From positions 1 to 64,000 of the forward strand of contig JAEESE010000011.1 of the NCBI GenBank assembly GCA_016286165.1: a stretch of DNA of 64,000 bases, read 5' to 3'. Within the stretch, counting starts at the first letter, position 1; each line of letters opens with the position of its first letter. The position numbers and the translations under genes are program-made. Positions 29,244 to 38,257 of the stretch are shown in pieces. The notes under the pieces were generated by a model. The model ran no database searches. It saw only the letters and a list, made by a program, of their open reading frames with translations, and was not told the origin of the DNA. Origin of the DNA: Bacteroidaceae bacterium (lineage in GTDB: Bacteria > Bacteroidota > Bacteroidia > Bacteroidales > Bacteroidaceae).

Positions 29244-31679
29244 ATGACACGTCACAGGCACAGTTTCCAAACATCTGCCTCCTTGCTGCGACAGCTTTTC
29301 ACAATAGCACTGCTGGCAGTGGCTGGCGTCGCTTACAGTCAGGCGCGTACCAGCCAACTCTTTAACTTCGACTGGCGATTCCACGCCGGCGACATAGAAG
29401 GAGCCGAAGCCGTGGACTTCGACGACAGCGGCTGGCGCCACGTTGACCTGCCGCACGATTTCCAGATAGAGCAACCATGGGTATCGCCGTCGGCCAACGA
29501 ACGGCCCGACAACTCTGACCCCGGAGCCAACATTCGCAGTCTGCTATCGTCGCGTGGCTTCAAGGAGATGGGCATAGGCTGGTATCGCAAGACCTTCAAG
29601 CCAGATGAGTCTTGGCGCGGCCGCCGCGTACTCATCGACTTCGAGGGCATTCTCTACGTGGGTGATGCATACCTCAACGGGCAGTTTATTGGCAAGACAG
29701 ACTACGGCTACCTCGGTTTCGAGGCCGACGTGACGCGCCTCCTGCGGTGGGATGCCGACAATGTGCTGGCAGTACGTGCCGACACGCGTGCGCCGCTCAA
29801 TAGCCGTTGGTACACCGGCGCCGGTATCTATCGCGACGTACACGTGGTGACTACAAATCCCATCATCTACTTCTCGCGTCATCCGCTGCGCCTGACCACC
29901 AACGGCCGCGACAGCGTGTTCATCAGTGCCGAAATGATGCTGTTCACACGAGACATTAGTAATTTACGCGTACGCACACGCGTTATGGACCGTCAAGGTA
30001 AGGTCGTGGCCGAGCAGACATCTGCCTCGCCTCTCAAGTCAAGCGGCAGGGCTGGCGAATACGAGCTTGAGCCGATACGTATCAATGACTGCCATCTGTG
30101 GAACGTTGATGATCCTTATCTCTACACGGCAGAAGTGGCAATAGTTGATGGCGACGGCAACGTAGTAGACGATGTCCGCCAGCGATTCGGCGTGCGCAAA
30201 CTTGAGTTCTCGCCTGAGTTCGGCATGAAGCTCAATGGTAACAAGGTGATTCTCAAGGGTATTGCCAACCACCACACGCTAGGTGCTCTCGGTGCTGCAG
30301 CCTATCCCCGTGCTATAGAGAAACGCTTGCGTTTGCTGAAGGAATACGGATTCAATCATATACGCACCAGCCATAATCCGTATAGCGAGAGCCTTCTCGA
30401 CCTATGCGACTCATTGGGCATCCTCGTAGTGGACGAGCTCTATGACAAATGGCTGACGCAGTACATAGGAGGACGAGTAGAGTGGACTGAGCAGTGGCAG
30501 CATGATATACCCGAATGGATTCGTCGCGACCGCAACCACCCTTGTGTCGTGTTCTGGAGCCTCGGCAACGAACTGCAGACGTATGCCAACCTGCCTTACG
30601 GCGACTGGGGCGTGACGCCTTATCGCATGCAGAAACCTTTGCTGCTGCGCTACGATGATACCCGACTCGTGACCGTGGCGATGCACCCCCGCGGCCGAAA
30701 CCACCAGACCGATTCGCTGCCCGCACCTCTTGTCATGGAAACGGATATCGCTGCCTACAACTATCGTTATATGTATTTTCCCGGCGACGGCCGCCGCTTC
30801 CCCTGGATGATGTTCTACCAGAGCGAAGCTGCCATGACGGCCCTTGGCCCCAACTACTATGAGATGGACCTCGACAAGGTGATAGGCCTTGCATATTGGG
30901 GCGCTATCGACTACCTCGGCGAGAGCCAGGGCTGGCCCGCCAAAGGCTGGGCGCAAGGTGCTTTCTATATCGACTTGACGCCTAAACCCAACGCCTATCT
31001 GATGAAGAGCATCTTCACCGATGAGCCCACCGTGCACCTCTGCTTCCAGGGGCAGAGCCGCGAAATAGAGTGGAACGGCATCACGCAGCGCATACGGGAA
31101 CTCACCGACCACTGGACGCGCACCGAAGGTGAGAAACTCAATCTCACCGTCTACACCAACGCCGACGAGGTGGAGGTGATTGTCAATGGTCGCTCGCTTG
31201 GGCGTAAGAACAACGACCGCAACAACCCCAAGACGCGCAACCAGATTCGGTGGAACGACGTGATGTATGAGCCTGGGTATATCGAGGCTATTGCCCGCAC
31301 TGACGGGCGCGTTGTGGCACGACACCGCGAGGAAACGGCAGGTCAGGCCGTGGCTCTGCGCCTGACGGCCGACAAGGACTGGCGGGCTGATGGCATGGAC
31401 CTGAACCACGTTGTCGTTGAGGCTGTGGACAAGCGCGGGCGCGTGGTGCCGACGGCTGCCATGGATGTTCATTTCGAGGTGAGCGGACCTGCATGTCTCG
31501 CTGCCGTGTCAAGTGGCGACCACTATAGCGACGAGCTGACCCAAACCGACCACCGCCGCCTCTTCCAAGGCAAGGCATTGGCAATCCTTCGTGCGGGCCA
31601 GCAGGCTGGCACTGTCACCCTTACTGCTACGGCCGATGGGCTGAAGGCTGCTAAACTGAAACTGATGCCCAGACAATAA
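29244..31679 (+). CDS. beta-galactosidase (GH2)
   Basis: FNFDWRFHAGD, HVDLPHDFQIEQPW, GIANHHTLGALG, NHIRTSHNPYSESLLDLCDSLGILVVDELYDKW. Confidence 0.92.
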   Translation: MTRHRHSFQTSASLLRQLFTIALLAVAGVAYSQARTSQLFNFDWRFHAGDIEGAEAVDFDDSGWRHVDLPHDFQIEQPWVSPSANERPDNSDPGANIRSLLSSRGFKEMGIGWYRKTFKPDESWRGRRVLIDFEGILYVGDAYLNGQFIGKTDYGYLGFEADVTRLLRWDADNVLAVRADTRAPLNSRWYTGAGIYRDVHVVTTNPIIYFSRHPLRLTTNGRDSVFISAEMMLFTRDISNLRVRTRVMDRQGKVVAEQTSASPLKSSGRAGEYELEPIRINDCHLWNVDDPYLYTAEVAIVDGDGNVVDDVRQRFGVRKLEFSPEFGMKLNGNKVILKGIANHHTLGALGAAAYPRAIEKRLRLLKEYGFNHIRTSHNPYSESLLDLCDSLGILVVDELYDKWLTQYIGGRVEWTEQWQHDIPEWIRRDRNHPCVVFWSLGNELQTYANLPYGDWGVTPYRMQKPLLLRYDDTRLVTVAMHPRGRNHQTDSLPAPLVMETDIAAYNYRYMYFPGDGRRFPWMMFYQSEAAMTALGPNYYEMDLDKVIGLAYWGAIDYLGESQGWPAKGWAQGAFYIDLTPKPNAYLMKSIFTDEPTVHLCFQGQSREIEWNGITQRIRELTDHWTRTEGEKLNLTVYTNADEVEVIVNGRSLGRKNNDRNNPKTRNQIRWNDVMYEPGYIEAIARTDGRVVARHREETAGQAVALRLTADKDWRADGMDLNHVVVEAVDKRGRVVPTAAMDVHFEVSGPACLAAVSSGDHYSDELTQTDHRRLFQGKALAILRAGQQAGTVTLTATADGLKAAKLKLMPRQ

Positions 31680-31712
31680 ATCGCGGGGCTCATTCGTTAT
31701 TACTGAAGAACG

Positions 31713-32420
31713 ATGAAGCGCGTCTTGTTCATATTGCTTGCTCTCGCGACTGCAACCATTGGGCTGCGGGCGCAGGAGTTACGTATCCAGAACCGACCGT
31801 TCCTCGACCAGCGTTTCCTGCACTACGGATTCTTCGTGGGCGTGAATATGATGGACTTGGAATTGAAGAACAATGGATATCTGGATCCGGAATCAGGCGA
31901 GCAGTGGTACAGTGATGTCGACAACTTCCAACCGGGCTTCACCGTAGGTGTGTTGGGCGAGTTGCGCCTGTCCAAATACCTTGGTCTGCGCATACAGCCT
32001 ACCATCTATTTCGGACAGAAGCATATGTCTATGCACGAGCAGGTGAGCGGCCGCGACACTACGCAGAACCTCAAGTCGACGTATATCTCGGTGCCCGTGC
32101 TGCTTAAGGCGGCAGCTCCGCGCTACAACAATTTCCGTCCTTATGTCGTTGCAGGCGTGGCGCCGTCGGTCGACCTTACTACCAAGAAACACAATGCTTT
32201 CCTGACCGAGCGCTTCGACTGCTTTGTGGAACTGGGCATGGGTTGCGACATCTACCTGCCGTTCTTCAAACTCATTCCCGAGCTACGCTTCAGCTTTGGC
32301 TTGCGCGATATCATAGTGCACGACCGCGGCGACCTTATCGATGAGACGTTGCTGAAGTTCACCAAGGGCATTGACAGAGGCCGGGCCAAGATGGTTTCCC
32401 TCGTCTTCTATTTTGAATAA
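31713..32420 (+). CDS. porT: PorT-like outer-membrane beta-barrel protein (T9SS associated)
   Basis: Signal peptide; QNRPFLDQRFLHYGFFVGVNMMDLELKNNG; VEL..LRFSFGLRDIIVHDR. Confidence 0.75.
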   Translation: MKRVLFILLALATATIGLRAQELRIQNRPFLDQRFLHYGFFVGVNMMDLELKNNGYLDPESGEQWYSDVDNFQPGFTVGVLGELRLSKYLGLRIQPTIYFGQKHMSMHEQVSGRDTTQNLKSTYISVPVLLKAAAPRYNNFRPYVVAGVAPSVDLTTKKHNAFLTERFDCFVELGMGCDIYLPFFKLIPELRFSFGLRDIIVHDRGDLIDETLLKFTKGIDRGRAKMVSLVFYFE

Positions 32421-32494
32421 ATGCATATATTTGGCAGCAAGCGCGGCATCCTCCATGGGTGCCGCGCTTGCTGTAGGTTGTGCAAAACTTGCCT

Positions 32495-34171
32495 TTACTT
32501 TACCATCGTCAGGCTTAGCGTGCCTATGAATCGGCCGTTCTTGCCCATTTGGTTGTCGATTACTGTTCGGCCATCGAGGTTGGTGAGTTGTTCCGGAGCC
32601 TGGAAATAGGTATGAGTGTGACCGCCTATCACTATATCTATATTACGCGTAGCGGGGATAAGTTCCTCGTCGCTGACGCCGGCAGCTTTCCACCCAAGGT
32701 GCGAAAGGCACACAACGAGGTCACAATGTTCTACGTTGCGCAAGTAATCAGCCACAGGTTGCACGGCGGCTATGGGGTCGGTGAAGCGAACGCCTTCGCA
32801 CGTGTGAGCGGCTACCAGCCCTTCGAGCTGTGGCGACACGCCGAGAATACCTATCTTCAAACCGGCACGGCGTACTATGGTGTAAGGCTTGACGAGTCCC
32901 TCCACGGGAGTGCCAGTGAAGTCGTAGTTGCAGCATACTATTGGGAACTGTGCCTGACGGAAGATACGCGCCATATTGTCGAGGCCGAAGTCAAACTCAT
33001 GATTGCCTATCGTGGCGGCATCGTAGCGCATGAGATTCATCAGCCCTACCTCTACGTCGCCATGGTAGAGGCTGTAGTAGGCCGAGCCTTGCGAGAAGTC
33101 GCCGGCATCGACGAGCAGCAGGTTGTCGGGGTTGTACTTCCTCAAGTCGCGAAGGAGTGCTGCACGGCGCAGGTAACCACCCTTGTCGGCATTGGCGGTG
33201 TCGGCCAGTAGCGGGCTGAGCGGCTCTATGCACGAATGGGTGTCATTGCTATGGACGATGAGCAACGTCTTCGTGGCGCTATACGGCTGATTCTGAATCC
33301 TTATCACTTGTTCGCTCTTGACATTGGCATCCTTGCTGCTGGCGGTGCTCTTTGCGTTCTGCGCAGCCGCATCTTCGTCCACTATCGTGATGCGTCCCTC
33401 AATCTTTGAAGTCGCCTTTTGTCCTTGCTGGTCTAGCGCGCGTAGGTGGCTCATCAGCAAGTCACTCATGAGTTCCTTGGAATCGATACGCTCTATGGCA
33501 CGCTTGAAGGAATAGAACTTATCGTTGCCGTCGGCAAGGTAGTCGATAGTGGCAATGGTGTATATGCGCTCTGGTTCAATAGGCTTGCCGCCAAGCGTCG
33601 CGCTGCGCAACTGCCCGTCGTGCGTTATCTCAAGGTGTGCACTGCTCGACACGCCTTCGCCGCGCAGGGCGGCTATGTCATGGAAAAGAGCCGTAATATC
33701 AGAGCCCTTCATCTTCAGTATGGTGAAGAAATTGTCGAAGGGCGAGATGGCGAGGATATCGCCGCGACGGACCGTGCCCTCAGGCATGGCAGCTCTCAGA
33801 CCGCCCATGTTGCATACGCCCAAGTCGGGCTTGTAGCCTTGGCGCTCGCCTACAGCCACCAATGCATCGGCAACCCAGTTGCTGAGCAGGCTCTCAGGAC
33901 GTTTGGCGGCCATATACATAGCGCTCTGACCTATATATGGACTGCGCAGACTGTCAACGCCAGTGCGGAATCGGGTTATGAAAGCCTCTGCCTCTGCCAG
34001 GGGATTCACATCAAGGGCTTTGGTTACTTCCATGCGGTGTGGCTTCACGCTCTGCAGCACGTAGCCGCGACTCTTGCAGCCGAAACAGACAGCAGCGGCC
34101 ACGATGAGTAGCGATGAACGCATTGCCACTGGTAACCATTTGGAAAAAATATTTCTATTCATGATGTGCAT
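32495..34171 (-). CDS. 5'-nucleotidase/metallophosphatase fusion (5_nucleotid_C-like domain first, then metallophosphatase)
   Basis: N-half GVCNMGGLRAAMPEGTVRRGDILAISPFDN, IYTIATIDYLADG; C-half LLIVHSNDTHSCIEP, VDAGDFSQGS, IGNHEFDFG, IGGHTHTYF. Confidence 0.88.
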   Translation of the reverse strand: MHIMNRNIFSKWLPVAMRSSLLIVAAAVCFGCKSRGYVLQSVKPHRMEVTKALDVNPLAEAEAFITRFRTGVDSLRSPYIGQSAMYMAAKRPESLLSNWVADALVAVGERQGYKPDLGVCNMGGLRAAMPEGTVRRGDILAISPFDNFFTILKMKGSDITALFHDIAALRGEGVSSSAHLEITHDGQLRSATLGGKPIEPERIYTIATIDYLADGNDKFYSFKRAIERIDSKELMSDLLMSHLRALDQQGQKATSKIEGRITIVDEDAAAQNAKSTASSKDANVKSEQVIRIQNQPYSATKTLLIVHSNDTHSCIEPLSPLLADTANADKGGYLRRAALLRDLRKYNPDNLLLVDAGDFSQGSAYYSLYHGDVEVGLMNLMRYDAATIGNHEFDFGLDNMARIFRQAQFPIVCCNYDFTGTPVEGLVKPYTIVRRAGLKIGILGVSPQLEGLVAAHTCEGVRFTDPIAAVQPVADYLRNVEHCDLVVCLSHLGWKAAGVSDEELIPATRNIDIVIGGHTHTYFQAPEQLTNLDGRTVIDNQMGKNGRFIGTLSLTMVK

Positions 34172-34274
34172 AAAACGGATCTATTAATTATTGTACAAAC
34201 GTTAATGCCCGGAATTAACCGAGGAGCTATAGCTTTTCTTGTAGAGCGTAGCGGCTCCACGCTTCTTTGCCTGC

Positions 34275-34282
34275 AAAGATAG
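34275..34282 (-). promoter_or_regulatory. -7 box (TATCTTTG) upstream of the 5'-nucleotidase gene
   Basis: CAAAGATA on + strand. Confidence 0.5.
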
Positions 34283-34644
34283 TAATTAAATCGTTTGCGC
34301 GAGAACAATTTGTGGAAAAAATAAAATGTTTTTCAAAATTGACTTCACACTTCACTCTAACTGCCTGAAAATCAATAACGGCTTATTTTTAGGCATGAAA
34401 ACTGACACGAATCTTCATGTTTTCTTGGACACGAATTATTGTAATGAACATAATCTGGATCTGCCATACAAGCTGCTATGGTTCATGGCTCATGGTTCCT
34501 GCTGATTATGACAATTATGGTAATTCGTGTTCATCTCTCGTCGTGAGAGGACTAAAAAGAGGTAAAAACGTGGTTGTGAGCAAAAAAATGCAGCCGAGAG
34601 AAGAGATTTTTCTCGTTTCGTTTTTCTCATTTAACTTTTATGCT

Positions 34645-34652
34645 TACCTTTG
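34645..34652 (+). promoter_or_regulatory. -7 box (TACCTTTG) upstream of rplS
   Basis: gctTACCTTTGcgcc. Confidence 0.55.
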
Positions 34653-34744
34653 CGCCCGCTTTCGGCACGGGTCGCTGTCAGGATGCAGAGTTCCCTGTTA
34701 TGCCCGTGCTCGACCGACAACAACAATTTAACCCATTCATTAAA

Positions 34745-35113
34745 ATGGCAGATTTAATCAAAATTGCTGAAGAAGCTTTTGCTACAGGCAAGACCTTCCC
34801 CAAGTTCAAGGCAGGCGACACCGTGACTGTAGCTTACAAAATTGTCGAGGGTAACAAGGAACGTATCCAGCTTTACCGCGGCGTAGTGATTAAGATTAGC
34901 GGACATCAGGAGCATCGTCGCTTCACCGTTCGCAAGATGAGCGGCACCGTGGGTGTGGAGCGTATCTTCCCCATTTCCAGCCCCAACATTGACAGCATCA
35001 CCATCAACAAGGTTGGTAAGGTGCGTCGTGCAAAGCTTTATTACCTCCGTGGCCTCACGGGTAAGAAGGCCCGCATCGCCGAGAAGCGTACCGCTGTTCA
35101 GGCACAAGACTAA
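34745..35113 (+). CDS. rplS: 50S ribosomal protein L19
   Basis: Start set at [56 protein letters not shown]. Confidence 0.96.
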   Translation: MADLIKIAEEAFATGKTFPKFKAGDTVTVAYKIVEGNKERIQLYRGVVIKISGHQEHRRFTVRKMSGTVGVERIFPISSPNIDSITINKVGKVRRAKLYYLRGLTGKKARIAEKRTAVQAQD

Positions 35114-35116
35114 GAC

Positions 35117-35160
35117 AGGTTAACACATTAACAAGTTAACAAGTTAACAAGTCAACAAGG
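35117..35160. repeat. 8-bp tandem repeat TAACAAGT
   Basis: taacaagttaacaagttaacaagtcaacaagg. Confidence 0.75.
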
Positions 35161-35183
35161 GCAAGCCCGAAAGGTAAAACGCA

Positions 35184-35222
35184 GCAGCCCCGCTAAGCAA
35201 TAGCTCAGCGGGGCTGTTTGTT
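35184..35222. terminator. Bidirectional terminator between rplS and ferredoxin
   Basis: CAGCCCCGCTaagcaataGCTCAGCGGGGCTGtttgttt. Confidence 0.7.
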
Positions 35223-35281
35223 TATTAACCTGTTAGCGTTATAACGTAATAACGTGACAACGTGATAACGCGATTACCTGT

Positions 35282-35449
35282 TTAGGGCAGGCTGATAGCG
35301 CCAGAGGGGCAAGCGTCAGCGCAAGTGCCGCATTCTGTGCACTCGTCGGGGTTGATGCTGTAGATGTCGCCTTCAGAGATGGCGCCAACGGGACATTCGT
35401 CGATGCAAGTGCCGCAAGCGACGCAGTCTTCACCAATTACATAAGCCAT
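35282..35449 (-). CDS. 2[4Fe-4S] ferredoxin, 55 aa (absent from supplied ORF track in this frame)
   Basis: Own translation MAYVIGEDCVACGTCIDECPVGAISEGDIYSINPDECTECGTCADACPSGAISLP; two CxxCxxCxxxCP clusters. Confidence 0.96.
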   Translation of the reverse strand: MAYVIGEDCVACGTCIDECPVGAISEGDIYSINPDECTECGTCADACPSGAISLP

Positions 35450-35682
35450 AGTTGTGTAAAGTTTAAAGATTGATGTTTAATGTTTAAAAGTCACTGGTTC
35501 GGGGGTCTACCTGGGCATATCATGCCCTTTCGACGGCGCGAAGGTAATCACTTTCGATGACCCGCGCAAGAAAATTCCTTGTTTTTTGACGTTTTTCTAC
35601 CTAATTTTAGTGATTTGACCCAAGAAATCTCAACCTTTATTAAAAGTTTCACTTTTTCGGACGTTTTCTCAAATAAAAGGTT

Positions 35683-35690
35683 TAACTTTG
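35683..35690 (+). promoter_or_regulatory. -7 box (TAACTTTG) upstream of glyS
   Basis: ggtTTAACTTTGcagcc. Confidence 0.5.
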
Positions 35691-35754
35691 CAGCCGAATT
35701 CTTTAAACATTATACATTAAACACTAAAAACTGCGGCAAAGCCGCGCCAAACAC

Positions 35755-37299
35755 ATGGCACAACAAGAAGACGTTTTCAAGAAGATTGTTTCGCATTGCA
35801 AGGAGTACGGGTTCGTGTTCCCCTCAAGTGATATCTACGATGGCCTCGGAGCCGTTTACGACTATGGTCAGAACGGCGTGGAGCTGAAGAACAATATCAA
35901 GCAGTACTGGTGGCAGTCGATGGTGCTGCTGCACCAAAACATCGTCGGAATCGACGCTGCCATCTTCATGCACCCCACTACATGGAAGGCCAGCGGACAC
36001 GTGGACGCTTTCAACGATCCCCTCATCGACAACCGCGACTCGAAGAAGCGCTACCGCGCCGACGTCCTCATCGAGGATCAGATGGCGAAGTACGATGAGA
36101 AGATTGACAAGGAAGTGGCCAAGGCCAAGAAGCGCTTCGGCGAAGCCTTCGACGAGGCTCAGTTCCGCAGCACCAACGGCCGTGTGCTGGAACTCCAGCA
36201 GAAGCGCGACGCCCTGCATGAGCGTTTCCAGAAGGCCATGAACGCCAACGACCTCGACGAGCTCAAGCAGATCATCATCGACGAGGAAATCGTCTGCCCC
36301 ATCAGCGGCACACGCAACTGGACCGACGTGCGTCAGTTCAACCTCATGTTCAAGACCGAGGTGGGCTCCACAGCCGAAGGCACATCCACTATCTACCTGC
36401 GCCCCGAAACGGCTCAGGGTATCTTCGTCAACTACCTCAACGTGCAGAAGACGGGTCGCATGAAGCTGCCCTTCGGTATCGCACAGATAGGTAAGGCTTT
36501 CCGCAACGAGATCGTAGCCCGTCAGTTCATCTTCCGTATGCGCGAGTTCGAGCAGATGGAAATGCAGTTCTTCGTGAAGCCCGGCACCGAGCTCGACTGG
36601 TTCCAGAAGTGGAAGCAGACGCGCATGGCTTGGCACCAGGCGCTTGGCTTCGGCGCCGAGAACTATCGTTTCCACGACCACGACAAGCTGGCTCACTACG
36701 CCAATGCCGCTACCGACATCGAGTTCCACATGCCTTTCGGTTTCAAGGAGGTGGAGGGTATCCACTCCCGCACCAACTTCGACCTCTCGCAGCATGCCAA
36801 GTACAGCGGCAAGAAGATCGAGTACTTCGACCCCGAGACCAACGAGAGCTACACCCCGTTCGTCATCGAAACCTCCATCGGTGTCGATCGCATGTTCCTC
36901 AGCGTCATGTGTCACAGCTACTGCGAGGAGCAGCTTGAGAATGGCGAGACGCGCGTAGTGCTGCGCCTGCCGGCCGCCCTGGCTCCCGTCAAGCTGGCTG
37001 TGCTGCCACTGGTGAAGAAGGACGGTCTGCCCGAAATCGCTCAGGACATCGTCAACGACCTCCGTTTCCACTTCAACTGCAAGTACGACGAGAAGGACAC
37101 CATCGGCAAGCGCTACCGCCGCATGGACGCCATCGGTTGCCCCTACTGCGTTACCATCGACCACGACACGCTCGAGGACCACTGCGTCACCCTGCGCGAC
37201 CGCGACACCATGGAGCAGCGCCGCGTGCCCATCGCCGATCTCCAGTCCATCATCGAGGACAAGGTCAGCATCACCAGCCTGCTGAAGAAGCTGCTGTAA
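35755..37299 (+). CDS. glyS: glycine--tRNA ligase
   Basis: GFVFPSSDIYDGLGAVYDYGQNG, YLRPETAQGIFVNYLNVQ, EFEQMEMQFFV. Confidence 0.97.
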   Translation: MAQQEDVFKKIVSHCKEYGFVFPSSDIYDGLGAVYDYGQNGVELKNNIKQYWWQSMVLLHQNIVGIDAAIFMHPTTWKASGHVDAFNDPLIDNRDSKKRYRADVLIEDQMAKYDEKIDKEVAKAKKRFGEAFDEAQFRSTNGRVLELQQKRDALHERFQKAMNANDLDELKQIIIDEEIVCPISGTRNWTDVRQFNLMFKTEVGSTAEGTSTIYLRPETAQGIFVNYLNVQKTGRMKLPFGIAQIGKAFRNEIVARQFIFRMREFEQMEMQFFVKPGTELDWFQKWKQTRMAWHQALGFGAENYRFHDHDKLAHYANAATDIEFHMPFGFKEVEGIHSRTNFDLSQHAKYSGKKIEYFDPETNESYTPFVIETSIGVDRMFLSVMCHSYCEEQLENGETRVVLRLPAALAPVKLAVLPLVKKDGLPEIAQDIVNDLRFHFNCKYDEKDTIGKRYRRMDAIGCPYCVTIDHDTLEDHCVTLRDRDTMEQRRVPIADLQSIIEDKVSITSLLKKLL

Positions 37300-37363
37300 A
37301 AAAAGTGAAAAATGAAAGAGTGAAAGTGAAAAATATATTTGACTTATAAATGTACAAAAGACG

Positions 37364-38023
37364 ATGAAGACTCACGATAACATCAAGTTGCATGGTTTAT
37401 CATACAAACCTGGAAAGTTACTTTTATTTTTCACTTTTCACTTATCACTTTTCATTTTATTCTCCTCCTGCTCCTCCGATACTGAGGACTATGATCCATA
37501 CAGCAACTGGAAGAGCCGCAACGAGGCATGGTTCAAGCAGATAGCAGACTCCGCTCGCCACGGCGGCAGCGAATGGCTGAGCTATAAGTCGGTCCTCAAG
37601 AGCCCCAACTATCAGAGCGGCATCATGGCCGACAGCATTTTCGTGCATATCCTGCATCGTGGTGCAGGCACGTTCTCGCCGGCCTCCAGCGACACCGTCC
37701 GTATCAATTTCCGCGGCACGCTCATGCCCACAAAGGATGTCAGCGGCAACCCGCTCACTACGATATTCACGCAGACCTACTATCAGGACTTCGACCCCGC
37801 TACGGCTGCTCCGCAGAAAGCTTGTGTGTCTTCGTTCACAGCGGGCTTCGCCACAGCACTGCAGCACATGGTAGTTGGCGACGACTGGCTCGTGTACATC
37901 CCTGCCGACCTCTTCTATGGCAAGAATGCCAACGGCGTCATTCCTGCCTACAGCGCAGCCTGCTTCCGCATCAATTTGGTGGGCGTCTATCCTCTTGGCA
38001 CACAGGTGCCTGAATGGAAATAG
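37364..38023 (+). CDS. FKBP-type peptidyl-prolyl isomerase-like lipoprotein
   Basis: Lipobox LFSSCSSD; INFRGTLM..., GFATALQHMVVGDDWLVYIPADLFYG..IPAYSAACFRINLVGV. Confidence 0.78.
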   Translation: MKTHDNIKLHGLSYKPGKLLLFFTFHLSLFILFSSCSSDTEDYDPYSNWKSRNEAWFKQIADSARHGGSEWLSYKSVLKSPNYQSGIMADSIFVHILHRGAGTFSPASSDTVRINFRGTLMPTKDVSGNPLTTIFTQTYYQDFDPATAAPQKACVSSFTAGFATALQHMVVGDDWLVYIPADLFYGKNANGVIPAYSAACFRINLVGVYPLGTQVPEWK

Positions 38024-38040
38024 ATAGCTTCCTGTCATAA

Positions 38041-38245
38041 ATGCTTTTCCCACCGGTGACAAAAGCTTTTCCCACCGGTGGGAAACTGTTTTCCCACCAG
38101 TGGGAAACCTTAACACGACTGGTCGTATACTCATTTACGACCAGTCGTGTTTTTATCTTATCCCCAAGCTAATCAGCTTTCATCTCCGGCCTAATCGGCT
38201 TTCATCTCCGGCCTAATAGGCTTTCAACTGCGGCCTAATAGGCCC
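38041..38245. repeat. Compound 22-bp-period palindrome/tandem array
   Basis: TTTTCCCACC at 38045/38067/38089; ACGAC(TG/CA)GTCGT at 38115/38137; CTAAT at 38169/38191/38213/38235; all steps = 22 bp. Confidence 0.95.
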
Positions 38246-38257
38246 GGGGTGGGGCTT

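Noticed and set aside
35824-37182. 452-aa minus-strand ORF inside glyS
   Set aside because: Antisense shadow of glycyl-tRNA synthetase; low-complexity V/L/E-rich translation.
38041-38245. Possible CRISPR array
   Set aside because: Units are contiguous 22-mers with no unique spacers and no cas genes in the window; three different unit sequences are present.
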